Shown: one piece after another, positions 43,935 to 52,729 of the stretch
How the letters are laid out: every line of letters begins with the position of its first letter
Numbering within the stretch: the stretch's first letter is position 1
Assembly: GCA_035642535.1 (NCBI GenBank)
Contig: DASQSE010000097.1
Coordinates: forward strand, 1-64,000
DNA: 64,000 nt
Reading direction: 5' to 3'
Origin: Jatrophihabitans sp035642535
Lineage (GTDB): Bacteria > Actinomycetota > Actinomycetes > Mycobacteriales > Jatrophihabitantaceae
Translations under genes and position numbers: made by a program
Notes under the pieces: generated by a model
What the model was told of the DNA's origin: nothing
What the model saw: only the letters and a program-made list of their open reading frames with translations
The model's database searches: none

Positions 43935-46900
43935 TTAGGGCACATCGACAGCCACCGCGCAGGTCGTGTTGCCGCCGGTCGTCGTGCATCCCGTTCCGGC
44001 CAGCGTGACGGCGAAGTCGCTCGTGCCGCTCGACGTGTCGATCGTGGCCGTCGCGGTCCACGTGTCGGTGGACGCGGCGCTGATCGGCACGTCGTCGAAG
44101 CTGGCCTCGCCCTGCTTGCGTCCGGTGCCGGTGTCCTTGCCAGGGTCGGTCCAGTTGATGCCGCTGATCGCGGTGCTCAGCACGACGTTCGCGGTCGTGC
44201 CGGTGGGCAGATCCTTCTTCTTCTGCGTCACGGTGACGACGACGGTCGCGCCGACCTCCTGCAACGTGATCTTGCTGCTCGACGGACTCGATGCGTCGAG
44301 CGTTTCGCTGCCGGCCGGCCAGCCGGGGAAGGTATCCGGATCCGGCGTGGCGGTCACCTTGTACTTCGGCGTTGTCTGGCCGGACGGATCGTCGGGAACC
44401 CAGATCGGCACGCCGGTGGTGGCGGTGACGTCGAACGTCGGATCGGTGAAGATCGGGTCGGTCGCACCGGTCTTGGTCACGGCAAGCGCAACCTCGGCGG
44501 GGCCGGCGCGCTCGTCGCTGGTCAGCGCCGCCAGGTCGACGTCGAGCGAGATGGCGAACTCGGAGATGGTGAGGTCGAGCGGATAGTCGGTGTCGGTGTC
44601 GGCCACGGTGGCCGGAACGGTCACCCCGGCCTTGCACACGCGCGCCGCAGCGGAGGAGCAGGTGAACGTGGCCCCGCCGAGCGGCCCATAGTGGTCCTTC
44701 GGCAAAGTGATCGAAAGCGTGTAATCGCCGAAGGGCACCTGCGGGATCGAGGTCGTGAACGTGCCGCCGGAGCCGTTCAGCGTGTATCCGGAGAAGGACG
44801 GGTTGCTGCCGGCCGGCGACGGCGTCAGCGATACCGGCGCGCCGGCCAGGTCGTCGCTCGTCGACGACGCCGTCAGGGTGATCTTGACGTTGCGCTGCAC
44901 GCGCTGCAGCGCGAGCGCGACAGGTACGACGGAGCCCGCGGCCGACACGGTGACGGTCGGCGTGCTGCCGCTGGGCAGGTAATACCCGGTGACGGGCGTG
45001 ACCTGGATGTCGTAGGCCGTGTCCGAGATCGGGATGTTGCTGATCGCGAAGAACCCGGCCGGCGACCCGCCGCCCGATGAGGTCGTCGCCTCGAGTGCCT
45101 TCCCGCCGACCATGGTGGGGGTGAACGTGCCGTCCTGCGCGTAATGGCCCAGCGTCAGCTTGACGCCGCCCAGCCCGGTGCTCGCCTGGTTCGCGCCCTG
45201 GACGGCGGACACCGTCCCGCTGATCGAGCCCGAACTCTGGTTCGCCTGGATGGTGAGCCGCTGCGGTGAGATGCCGACCAGCAGACTGATGGACGTGTTG
45301 ATAGTGCCGATGGCGTTTCCGCTGATGCTCACCGAATAGCTGGTCGGGATGACGTCCGAGCCGAAGTCCCAGTAGTCGCAGTCGCCGGTCGTGTTGCAGC
45401 CGGACCGATCGGGCTTGCTCGGCGCGTCGAGCGTCTCCCCGGTCGAGAGGTTCGTCACCGTGAACGTCAGGTTGTTCTTGATCGCGGCCCCGTTCGCATC
45501 GAGGACGCGGATCTCGAGTTGTACCCGGTCGGCCACGAGCACCACGTCCTGGACAGTGTCCTGGCGGGCGACGATGTCGGCCTGGGTGACCTTCGCGTAC
45601 GCCGGGTCCGCCGCGTGGTAGCCACTCGCCGCGGCCGTGATCTTCCACCACCCGGTGTGCAGCCCTTCGGCCGACGCGGTGCCGGTGATCCGGAACGTGC
45701 CGTCCGCATTGGTGACTGCGGTGAAGACGGGGCCGTCGAGCGACGCGCAGGCCGTCGCGGCCGGGTCCGTGTCGGATCCGGCGCAGTGCTGCGCCGACAC
45801 GGTGGCGTTGGCCAGCGCGTTCGCCGGACTGGTCGCCGGGTCGCCCAGCGCGCCGCGGACCGTGCCACGGATCGTGCCGAGTGGAACGAGTTGTGCCGTG
45901 CACGTCTGATCCGCGCCCGATGTGATCTTGAGCGGGTCGGAGCAGTCCGGCGAGACGATGCCTCCGTTACCCAGGTCGCCGAACTGGTAGCCGGCGGCCT
46001 GGATGTGCGCGACATACCCGGTGCCCGGCACGATGCCGGTGAAGGTGACGGAGTTGTCCCCCGGCCGCGGGCGCTGCGTGCCGAGCGAAGTGGAGCCGGT
46101 GCGCAGCGTGACGGCCGCGTCCGGCACCGGCGCGGTGGTCCCGAGCGACGGGTCGACGACCGTGACGGTCTTGATCGTCAACGTGCCCAGCTCCGCGAGC
46201 GTGATGGTGCCGATCGTGCACGCGGTGCCGATATCGCAGCTGACCTGGACGGTGGCCGGCGCGTATCCGGCCAGCGTCGCGCGCAGCGTGTAGTTGCCGG
46301 GCTGCGCCGGGTGCAGGGCATCGGGAATGTTCGAGTCGTTCCAGACGATGGCGGCCGGCGCGTTGCCCGACACGCTGACGCGCACCGTGCCGGCGCCGGG
46401 CGGCTGCTGGACCACCTGGAAGCTGGTGTCGGAGACGTCGACGTCGGTGCCCAGCGGCAGCGGGTCGACGGTCAGCGTGCCGGAGATCGCCACCGAGGTC
46501 GGGCTCAGGCTCAACGGGACGAAGGAGCCGGCGGACAGGTCGTGCTCGGTGTCCGACGACGTGCGGTAGTTGGGCGCGCTCGCCTGGAAGGTGGCGCTCT
46601 GGGTGATCAGACCGAGCGTGTAGCGCGGCGTGTCGGCCGAACACCCCCCGCTCGGCGTGGCACTGGCCGTGTCGGTCGGGACGATGATGAAGCAGCCCTG
46701 CGAGTCGGTCGTCGCGTTGACGTCCCGCGTCACGGGCTGACCGTTCGCATAGCCGACCACTCCGGTGACCCTGACCGTGGCCGACCCGAGGGGTTGCGCG
46801 GTGCCTGACCACGCCGTCGTGACGCGACCGGTGATGGCACCGATGCTGGCGGCCAACGTTAGCTCACTGGTCGCCGTGCCGTCCCGCGTGACGATCAACT

Positions 46901-49900
46901 GCGCAGTCGAGCCGGACAGCACGGGCGCGGCGACGGTGGCCGCCGAACAGATCCAGGAGCCGTCCGGCAGACCCGTCACGGTGACCGCGCTGTCGGCACC
47001 GGTCGTCAAGGTCAGCGGGCCGACGGTGGCCGGACCGACGCAGGTGACCTTGACGTCCGTTCCGGGCGGAACCGGGTTGAGCACACCGGTGTCGGGGTTC
47101 GGCTTGTCGAGCGAGAGCATGATGCGGCCCTTGCGCGCCACCGAGAAGGAGTAGTCGTAGGGACGGCCGTTCGAGAGCGGGACGGCGAACGGGACGAGGT
47201 CGTTGTAGTAGTCGGGGTTGGTGATCAGCACGTACAGCGTGTAGGAGCTGTCGCACAGGTTCTCGATCTTGTAGTGCCCGGGGGTGCCGGTGATCTGGCC
47301 GACGCCGATGTCCGGCACGCCGGTCGCGGTGCACGAGTTCGTGGCCGGCGCATCGCAGTTGCTCGGCGGCGCGCCGGTGTCCAGCGGGAGCGGAACCGCA
47401 ACGACGCAGTTCTGCCACGTCTGGCCCGTCGCGTCCTTGCTCAGATCACCGAGGAACGTGACCACGCCGGTGACCGTGTCCGCGACCGTCAGGCTTACTG
47501 ACGGCGCCCGTCCGACGCCGTGTTGCGGGACGAGCACATTGACCGTCGCCGGCAGGTAGTTCGTCGCACGGATCGTGAGGCGGTACAGGCCGGGTGCGAA
47601 CCCGCCCGCCGCGGAGGCGAGGGTGTAGTTCGTCGCGCCGAACTCCGCCGGTTTGACGTCCGCGGGCTTGACCGGCGCCGGATTGCCGGCGCTGTCGACG
47701 AGTTCGAAGTGGAGCATGCAGTTCGGGTCGGCCAAGCAGGTGACGGTGTTGCTCGGGTTCGTCGCGTCGCCGACGAACCCGGTGATCGTCGCGTCGTTGT
47801 CGACCTTGTCGCGCACCAGGACGAACTCGACCGTGGCGTTGTCCCCGCCGCCCTTGACGCTGACGGTCTTGAACGTCGTCCGCAGCCCCGGGAATTGCGC
47901 CGTGACCACATAGGTGCCCGGTGCGACACCACCGAACCGGAACGAACCACTGTCGTCCGTCGTGATCTTGTAGGTGTTCGCGTCGGACGTGAACGTCAGG
48001 CCGGCATTCACCTCGTACTGCAGCTTGGGCTGCCCATTGCGGCCGAGGACGACGTTGCCGTCGTGGTCGAGCACCTGTCCCTGCACATGACCGGACACGA
48101 TCGCGAAGGCCGAGCCGAGTACCGCGTCCATCGTGTGGTCCGACTCGCCGGATCGCAGCACGAGTCGACGCGTCTCGACCTGGTACCCGGCGGCCTCGAT
48201 CGTGACCGTGTAGGTGCCGGGCGCCAGACCAGGCAGCCGATACTCGCCGACCGGCTTGTCGACGCCGCCCGCGCCGGCGGTGATGGTCGTCGTGCTGCGC
48301 GAGGTAGCTCCGTCCGAAACCGTGACGTGCGCACCGCCGACACCGACCAGCGTGTCCTGATCGTCACGGGCCATCACCTTGCCCATGAGCGTGGCCACCC
48401 CGTGCCGCAGTTGCAGATCGACGGTCTGCGAATCGCCGGCGGCCAACTGCACCAGCTTCGACTCGGTGCTCAATCCGTCCCGGCTGATCGTGACGAGGTA
48501 CGCGCTCGGCGTCGACAGCCCGTCCACCGACCAGTGCCCGACCTGGCCGCGCGAGTTGCTGCTCGTCGTGATCGTGTTCGTGCCGTCGGTGATCGTGATC
48601 TGCGCGCCGCCGACTGCACCGGACGGGCCCGTGACCACGCCGTCGAGGTGGCCGCTCCCGGGCGCCAGCACGACCTTCAGCGGCTGGGTCGCTATCGCCT
48701 TCGCCGAGTCGATCACGTAGCGCTGGGTGTCGTAGCCGGGCTTGGCGAAGGTCAGCAGGTAGTAGCCGGGCGCGTCGACGGCGAACGACCAGGCGCCGTC
48801 CTGCTTCGTGGACTCCTGTTGCGCCCGCGACACGGACGACGTCGGATGCTGGACGATCGCCGCGGCCGGGATCATGCCGACCGGGCCGAAGTTCTGCGGG
48901 CCGGCCGGGTTCGGTGTCGCACCGACGGCCTTCTCGTCGACGAGTGGCGTCGGGCGGATCTGCACCGAGACGCCGGCCGGGGCCGCGCCGCCGACGGTGC
49001 CGTTGATCTGCACCTTGCCCGCACTCTGGCTGCCGTGCGTAGCGGCTGCGCCGCTGCCGCCGCCGTTCCCAGCGCTGCCGCTCCCGCCGTTACTGTTCCC
49101 GCCGTTGCCGTTCCCGCCGTTACTGTTCCCGCCGCCGCCGTTCCCGCCGCCGCCCTCCTTGCGCGTGCCACCGCCGCTGCCCGAGTGCCCGCCGCCGGCT
49201 GCGCCGCTGTGACCGCCGCGCCCGGCGGAGGGCTGCGCGCTGCTCGACTGCCCGCCCGCGAGCACCGAATTCGCGGCGTCGCCGGCGTGCTGGCGGACGA
49301 AATCCGCGAGCTTCGGGATGAACACGATTCCGAGTGCGACCCACACCGCGATGATCGTCGTGAGCACAATCGCCTTGGTGGTGCCGGGTCCGAGGAGTGC
49401 CCGCGTCGTGAAGGACGCCTCCACGTGCCGCGGCGCACCCGAGCTGCGCGCGGTCACGGTGTAGGCATGCCGCGTCGGATGCCCGAACATCGCCGGCGAT
49501 CTCGACCGCAGCCGGGCGCGCAGCCGGACGCTCCGGCCGGCGGACACGACGAACTCCTCCGCGGGCAGCGAAAGTCGCACGGCGTCGGTCGTCTGCCCCT
49601 CGAGCTGCACGGGCGCGTCGTCGTTGCCGGTGTTGTGGACCGTGATGCGCAGCCGTTTGGTGAACACCGCGCGGGCCTCGGTGGTGGCGAGCTCGAGGTC
49701 GATCTGGCCCGGCGCGTCGACGATCAACTCGGCGTCGAGCAACTGGGTCGGCGCGGTCGGCAACCCGGTCACCGCGTCCAGTGCCTCAACCGCGATGGCG
49801 AGCGGGTAGCGAGCCGGCACGGTGCCGGGCGCAGGGCTGACCGTGACCTCGGCGACGATCGCGGCGCCGGGCTCGACGGCTTGGCTCCGGGTCGGCCGCG

Positions 49901-50081
49901 GCAGCCACGTCGCGTCGACGCCGAGCACCGAGATCGCCATGACCCGCGCCGCGCCGGCCCGATTCGTGATCGTCAGCCAGGCGGCGACCGGTGTCCCGGC
50001 CGCGGTGCGCAGCGGAGTATCCAGCGCGACCTCGGGCGGGGGTTCGCGCCGCGCACTCGGCGACCGGATGTCCTCAGCCAC
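43935..50081 (-). CDS. Giant single-pass membrane protein with many carboxypeptidase-regulatory-like domains (2048 aa)
   Basis: Residues 1-~225 form two NEW3-like beta domains (WLTITNRAGAARVMAISVLG, RLRITVHNTGNDDAPVQLEG). The juxtamembrane TTRALLGPG precedes one membrane helix at about 236-255 (AIVLTTIIAVWVALGIVFI). A Gly/Asn/Ser linker (about 290-350) leads to some 1650 residues of repeated beta domains with the pattern GxVxG...GxYxIxxLPxGxYTVTI, typical of CarboxypepD_reg/Cna-B-like folds. No catalytic site or N-terminal signal is seen, so N-in and C-out topology is likely. It is the last of three coupled paralogues, overlapping the 884-aa gene by 8 bp. Similar proteins are annotated as hydrolytic in Streptomyces eCIS loci. 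Likely surface display or anchor. Confidence 0.85.
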   Translation of the reverse strand: MAEDIRSPSARREPPPEVALDTPLRTAAGTPVAAWLTITNRAGAARVMAISVLGVDATWLPRPTRSQAVEPGAAIVAEVTVSPAPGTVPARYPLAIAVEALDAVTGLPTAPTQLLDAELIVDAPGQIDLELATTEARAVFTKRLRITVHNTGNDDAPVQLEGQTTDAVRLSLPAEEFVVSAGRSVRLRARLRSRSPAMFGHPTRHAYTVTARSSGAPRHVEASFTTRALLGPGTTKAIVLTTIIAVWVALGIVFIPKLADFVRQHAGDAANSVLAGGQSSSAQPSAGRGGHSGAAGGGHSGSGGGTRKEGGGGNGGGGNSNGGNGNGGNSNGGSGSAGNGGGSGAAATHGSQSAGKVQINGTVGGAAPAGVSVQIRPTPLVDEKAVGATPNPAGPQNFGPVGMIPAAAIVQHPTSSVSRAQQESTKQDGAWSFAVDAPGYYLLTFAKPGYDTQRYVIDSAKAIATQPLKVVLAPGSGHLDGVVTGPSGAVGGAQITITDGTNTITTSSNSRGQVGHWSVDGLSTPSAYLVTISRDGLSTESKLVQLAAGDSQTVDLQLRHGVATLMGKVMARDDQDTLVGVGGAHVTVSDGATSRSTTTITAGAGGVDKPVGEYRLPGLAPGTYTVTIEAAGYQVETRRLVLRSGESDHTMDAVLGSAFAIVSGHVQGQVLDHDGNVVLGRNGQPKLQYEVNAGLTFTSDANTYKITTDDSGSFRFGGVAPGTYVVTAQFPGLRTTFKTVSVKGGGDNATVEFVLVRDKVDNDATITGFVGDATNPSNTVTCLADPNCMLHFELVDSAGNPAPVKPADVKPAEFGATNYTLASAAGGFAPGLYRLTIRATNYLPATVNVLVPQHGVGRAPSVSLTVADTVTGVVTFLGDLSKDATGQTWQNCVVAVPLPLDTGAPPSNCDAPATNSCTATGVPDIGVGQITGTPGHYKIENLCDSSYTLYVLITNPDYYNDLVPFAVPLSNGRPYDYSFSVARKGRIMLSLDKPNPDTGVLNPVPPGTDVKVTCVGPATVGPLTLTTGADSAVTVTGLPDGSWICSAATVAAPVLSGSTAQLIVTRDGTATSELTLAASIGAITGRVTTAWSGTAQPLGSATVRVTGVVGYANGQPVTRDVNATTDSQGCFIIVPTDTASATPSGGCSADTPRYTLGLITQSATFQASAPNYRTSSDTEHDLSAGSFVPLSLSPTSVAISGTLTVDPLPLGTDVDVSDTSFQVVQQPPGAGTVRVSVSGNAPAAIVWNDSNIPDALHPAQPGNYTLRATLAGYAPATVQVSCDIGTACTIGTITLAELGTLTIKTVTVVDPSLGTTAPVPDAAVTLRTGSTSLGTQRPRPGDNSVTFTGIVPGTGYVAHIQAAGYQFGDLGNGGIVSPDCSDPLKITSGADQTCTAQLVPLGTIRGTVRGALGDPATSPANALANATVSAQHCAGSDTDPAATACASLDGPVFTAVTNADGTFRITGTASAEGLHTGWWKITAAASGYHAADPAYAKVTQADIVARQDTVQDVVLVADRVQLEIRVLDANGAAIKNNLTFTVTNLSTGETLDAPSKPDRSGCNTTGDCDYWDFGSDVIPTSYSVSISGNAIGTINTSISLLVGISPQRLTIQANQSSGSISGTVSAVQGANQASTGLGGVKLTLGHYAQDGTFTPTMVGGKALEATTSSGGGSPAGFFAISNIPISDTAYDIQVTPVTGYYLPSGSTPTVTVSAAGSVVPVALALQRVQRNVKITLTASSTSDDLAGAPVSLTPSPAGSNPSFSGYTLNGSGGTFTTSIPQVPFGDYTLSITLPKDHYGPLGGATFTCSSAAARVCKAGVTVPATVADTDTDYPLDLTISEFAISLDVDLAALTSDERAGPAEVALAVTKTGATDPIFTDPTFDVTATTGVPIWVPDDPSGQTTPKYKVTATPDPDTFPGWPAGSETLDASSPSSSKITLQEVGATVVVTVTQKKKDLPTGTTANVVLSTAISGINWTDPGKDTGTGRKQGEASFDDVPISAASTDTWTATATIDTSSGTSDFAVTLAGTGCTTTGGNTTCAVAVDVP
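49034..49214 (-). repeat. Gly/Asn/Ser-coding low-complexity repeat in the giant membrane protein
   Basis: A run of short imperfect repeats of CCGCCGTTACTGTTCC-type units (plus strand) encodes GGNSNGGNGNGG-like residues about 290-350 of the 2048-residue protein. It lies just outside the membrane helix and looks like a flexible spacer across the cell wall. Such repeats are prone to length variation. Confidence 0.75.
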
Positions 50082-52728
50082 CGGGATCGGCCTTGATCAC
50101 GAGGGACGTCCCGTCCGCGGGCGTTCCGTACTGCTCGCTGGGGTGGACGGTGACGGACACGGTCACCACGGCGTTCACCGGGTCCGACGTGGGGCCGACG
50201 GCGAGGATGTAGCTGCCTGCGTCGATGCGCGAGAACGTGAACCGGCCGCACGTCTCGGGATTCGTTCCCCGCGTGCGCGCCCTGGCGGTCACGGTGTCCG
50301 GGAACTCGGACGCGAGATAGAGGAAGACCGTCCACCCGCAGCGTCCGCCGCCCGTGCTGCTGACCACCCGGCCGCTCATGGATGCCGGGCGGGCCAGCCG
50401 GACCGGTTCTTCGGCGAGCTCACCGACGCCGAGCCGGACGATCCGTGAATCCGGCACCGTGCCTGCGCCGGCCGAAACGGTCAGCGTGTACGTGCCGGGC
50501 GGCACGTTCTCGATCCGGTACTGCCCACACTTGCCGACCGGCCGGCTCGCCGACGTGACGGTGAACGTGACCGAACCCGAGTTCAGCGTGACGAGTGCCT
50601 CGCCGAGATGGTTCGCGCCGTCGCACACCGCTGCGCCGTCCCGCTGCGTGATAGTGCCCTCGACGATCGCGGTCGCGGACCTCATCCGCACGTTGACGCT
50701 TGACGCAGTGACGGCGGTGCTCTGCGAACCGCCGGTGATGTTGCCGAGCGCGTCGAGGGAGACGGAGAGCGTCTGGCTGGCGAGATCCGCGCGGGTGAAC
50801 GTCATCGTGTACGTGCCCGGCAGCGGCAACCCGCCGATCTTCCAGGAGCCGACCGGTGCGACGCTCTGCGTCTCGGTCTGGACCGTGAGCTGCCCGTCGG
50901 TGACCGAGACCGCCACTCCGGCGGCCGGCGTGTCCTGCTGCGGCGACGGGTGCACGACGGTGACCAGCCCGCTGAGCGATCCGGACGAGTGGTGCAGTGT
51001 CACCGAGACCCCGGTCAACTTCTGGCCGGCCGCGAGCGTGAGCGTCATGGTCTGCGCCGCGTAGCCGGGCTTGCGCGCCACGAGGGTGTAGGTCCCCGGC
51101 GTGGGCAGGTTGCGCAGCGTGAACGAGCCCGCGGGATTCTCGGTGAGGGACACCGTGCTCGCGCTCGTCGTCCCGGTGGTGGCGGTGACCGTGACATCAC
51201 CGAGCTGCCGCCCGGACGACGACGCGACCAGCCCCGAGATGAGCCCGTCGCCCTTGCGCAGCACGAGCTCGACGCTGCTCCGCTCCTCGCCCGCACCGAC
51301 GTTGATCGTCTGGCTGGACGTGGCGTAACCCGGTTTGGCCAGCACGAGCAGATAGGTGTTCGGCGACGGGACGTCGCTCAACGTGAACGTCCCGTCGGAG
51401 CCGATCGGCACCGTCTTGACGATCGCGTCCCCGGTGTCGGGTGGAATGCCTGGCGCCGCGCCCGGCACGGCGGGTGGGACGACGACGCTCCCGCCGCCGG
51501 CCGAGCCGTTGTCCACCGGCCGTTCGAGATAGAGCGTCGCACCGGCGAGGTCGTCGCCGTTCACCTTGCCGCTGATCGTCGCGGGGATGCCGCCCACGGT
51601 GACGTCGAGGCCGGTGCGCACCTGCCCGGCACCGAGCCGGATCGTCGATGCGTCCGCTGCCGTGACCGCGCTCGGATACCAGAGTTGCAGGAAGTCCGCG
51701 CCGCGGAAGGCCAGCTTGTACTGGCCCGCGCTGAGATTCGACAGGTGATAGTTGCCGCCCGAGTCGGTCGCGGTCGTACCGATCGGAATCGAAGTGTCCG
51801 AGGCGTCGTACACGGCGACCGACACACCGGAGATCGGCCGGTGCGAGGTCAGCAGCCGGACGACCCCGCCCAGCCCCGAAGTCCCGACCGCCGCACCGGA
51901 TTCGCGCGCGGCGGCGATCTGCAGGGCGAGGTTGCGGTCGGCGGCGCTCTGTCCGACCAGTCTGGACATCGCGATCGTGATGACGATCGCGAAGACCGTG
52001 ATCGCGGCGATCAGGCCGAGCAGCGACAGCGGCCCGCGCGAGAGTAGCGAGCGCTGCACGAACGTGCCGGTCGCGACGATGTCGTCCTCGGCGTGTGCCG
52101 GCCGGGCCGCCTCCGCGTTCGGCGCGAAGAAGGGGTCGTCGGCCACCTCGTCGAGGAACAGGCTGATGATCCGCGGCGCGGGCGAGCCGATCGTCGGGCG
52201 CCGGGCGCGCGCAACCATGTCGACGACCGTGTGCTCGCCGGGCGTCAGCACGACCCGCTCCGGTTCGAACTCGAACCGGACCTTGCCCTCCGGATCCTCG
52301 GCGGCAAGGTCGGCCCGCACGATCGTGTTGCCCGAGTTCTCCACCAGCACCGTGAAGCGCGCCGCGCGCCCGGCAGTCACCATGATCGGGTCGAGACGGG
52401 CGGTGGCGGATCTGGCCGACGGCACGGTGAGGTCGATCTCGTGCACGGTCGTCGCGTGCGGCGGAGTCAGTTCCCGCACTTGGACGGCCACCCGCCGGGC
52501 GCCGGCCGGGATGCCCTTCGGCACGGTGATGACGACGCTGACCGTGCGGGATTCCTCGGGGAACATCGACACCTGGTCGGTGTCGAGCTGCACCCAGGAC
52601 GGGTCGGCGCCGAGCACCCGGATCACATAGCCGCCGATCACCGTCGACGTGTTCATGATCGTTACGGTGAACGGCTGTGGCTGGCCCGGCGTGACGGCGG
52701 CCCGGCGCGGTGCGACCTCGACGCGCAT
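50074..52728 (-). CDS. Single-pass membrane protein with carboxypeptidase-regulatory-like repeats (884 aa)
   Basis: The N-terminal cytoplasmic half-module (1-~225) has two NEW3-like beta domains (FTVTIMNTSTVIGGYVIRVL, RFTVLVENSGNTIVRADLAA). The juxtamembrane motif VQRSLLSRG is followed by one helix at about 235-254 (LLGLIAAITVFAIVITIAM). Six or so beta repeats follow, each starting like ATISGKVNG, GLISGLVASS, GSLSGLVTVV, AIVEGTITQR and ASMSGRVVSS. It is paralogous in layout to both neighbours. ATG 52728 lies one base after the stop of the 769-aa gene, and its 3' end overlaps the 2048-aa gene by 8 bp. It has no catalytic motif; a structural or binding role in the envelope is inferred. Confidence 0.85.
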   Translation of the reverse strand: MRVEVAPRRAAVTPGQPQPFTVTIMNTSTVIGGYVIRVLGADPSWVQLDTDQVSMFPEESRTVSVVITVPKGIPAGARRVAVQVRELTPPHATTVHEIDLTVPSARSATARLDPIMVTAGRAARFTVLVENSGNTIVRADLAAEDPEGKVRFEFEPERVVLTPGEHTVVDMVARARRPTIGSPAPRIISLFLDEVADDPFFAPNAEAARPAHAEDDIVATGTFVQRSLLSRGPLSLLGLIAAITVFAIVITIAMSRLVGQSAADRNLALQIAAARESGAAVGTSGLGGVVRLLTSHRPISGVSVAVYDASDTSIPIGTTATDSGGNYHLSNLSAGQYKLAFRGADFLQLWYPSAVTAADASTIRLGAGQVRTGLDVTVGGIPATISGKVNGDDLAGATLYLERPVDNGSAGGGSVVVPPAVPGAAPGIPPDTGDAIVKTVPIGSDGTFTLSDVPSPNTYLLVLAKPGYATSSQTINVGAGEERSSVELVLRKGDGLISGLVASSSGRQLGDVTVTATTGTTSASTVSLTENPAGSFTLRNLPTPGTYTLVARKPGYAAQTMTLTLAAGQKLTGVSVTLHHSSGSLSGLVTVVHPSPQQDTPAAGVAVSVTDGQLTVQTETQSVAPVGSWKIGGLPLPGTYTMTFTRADLASQTLSVSLDALGNITGGSQSTAVTASSVNVRMRSATAIVEGTITQRDGAAVCDGANHLGEALVTLNSGSVTFTVTSASRPVGKCGQYRIENVPPGTYTLTVSAGAGTVPDSRIVRLGVGELAEEPVRLARPASMSGRVVSSTGGGRCGWTVFLYLASEFPDTVTARARTRGTNPETCGRFTFSRIDAGSYILAVGPTSDPVNAVVTVSVTVHPSEQYGTPADGTSLVIKADPGG

Positions 52729-52729
52729 C

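Noticed and set aside
49034..49214. Repeat cluster as a CRISPR array
   Set aside because: The units are short, imperfect, in-frame and code for Gly/Asn residues; there are no unique spacers.
47520..50096. 858-residue frame on the plus strand opposite the giant membrane protein
   Set aside because: It is antisense to a consistent repeat protein and is Arg/His/Gly-rich with no recognisable domains, as expected for a high-GC shadow.
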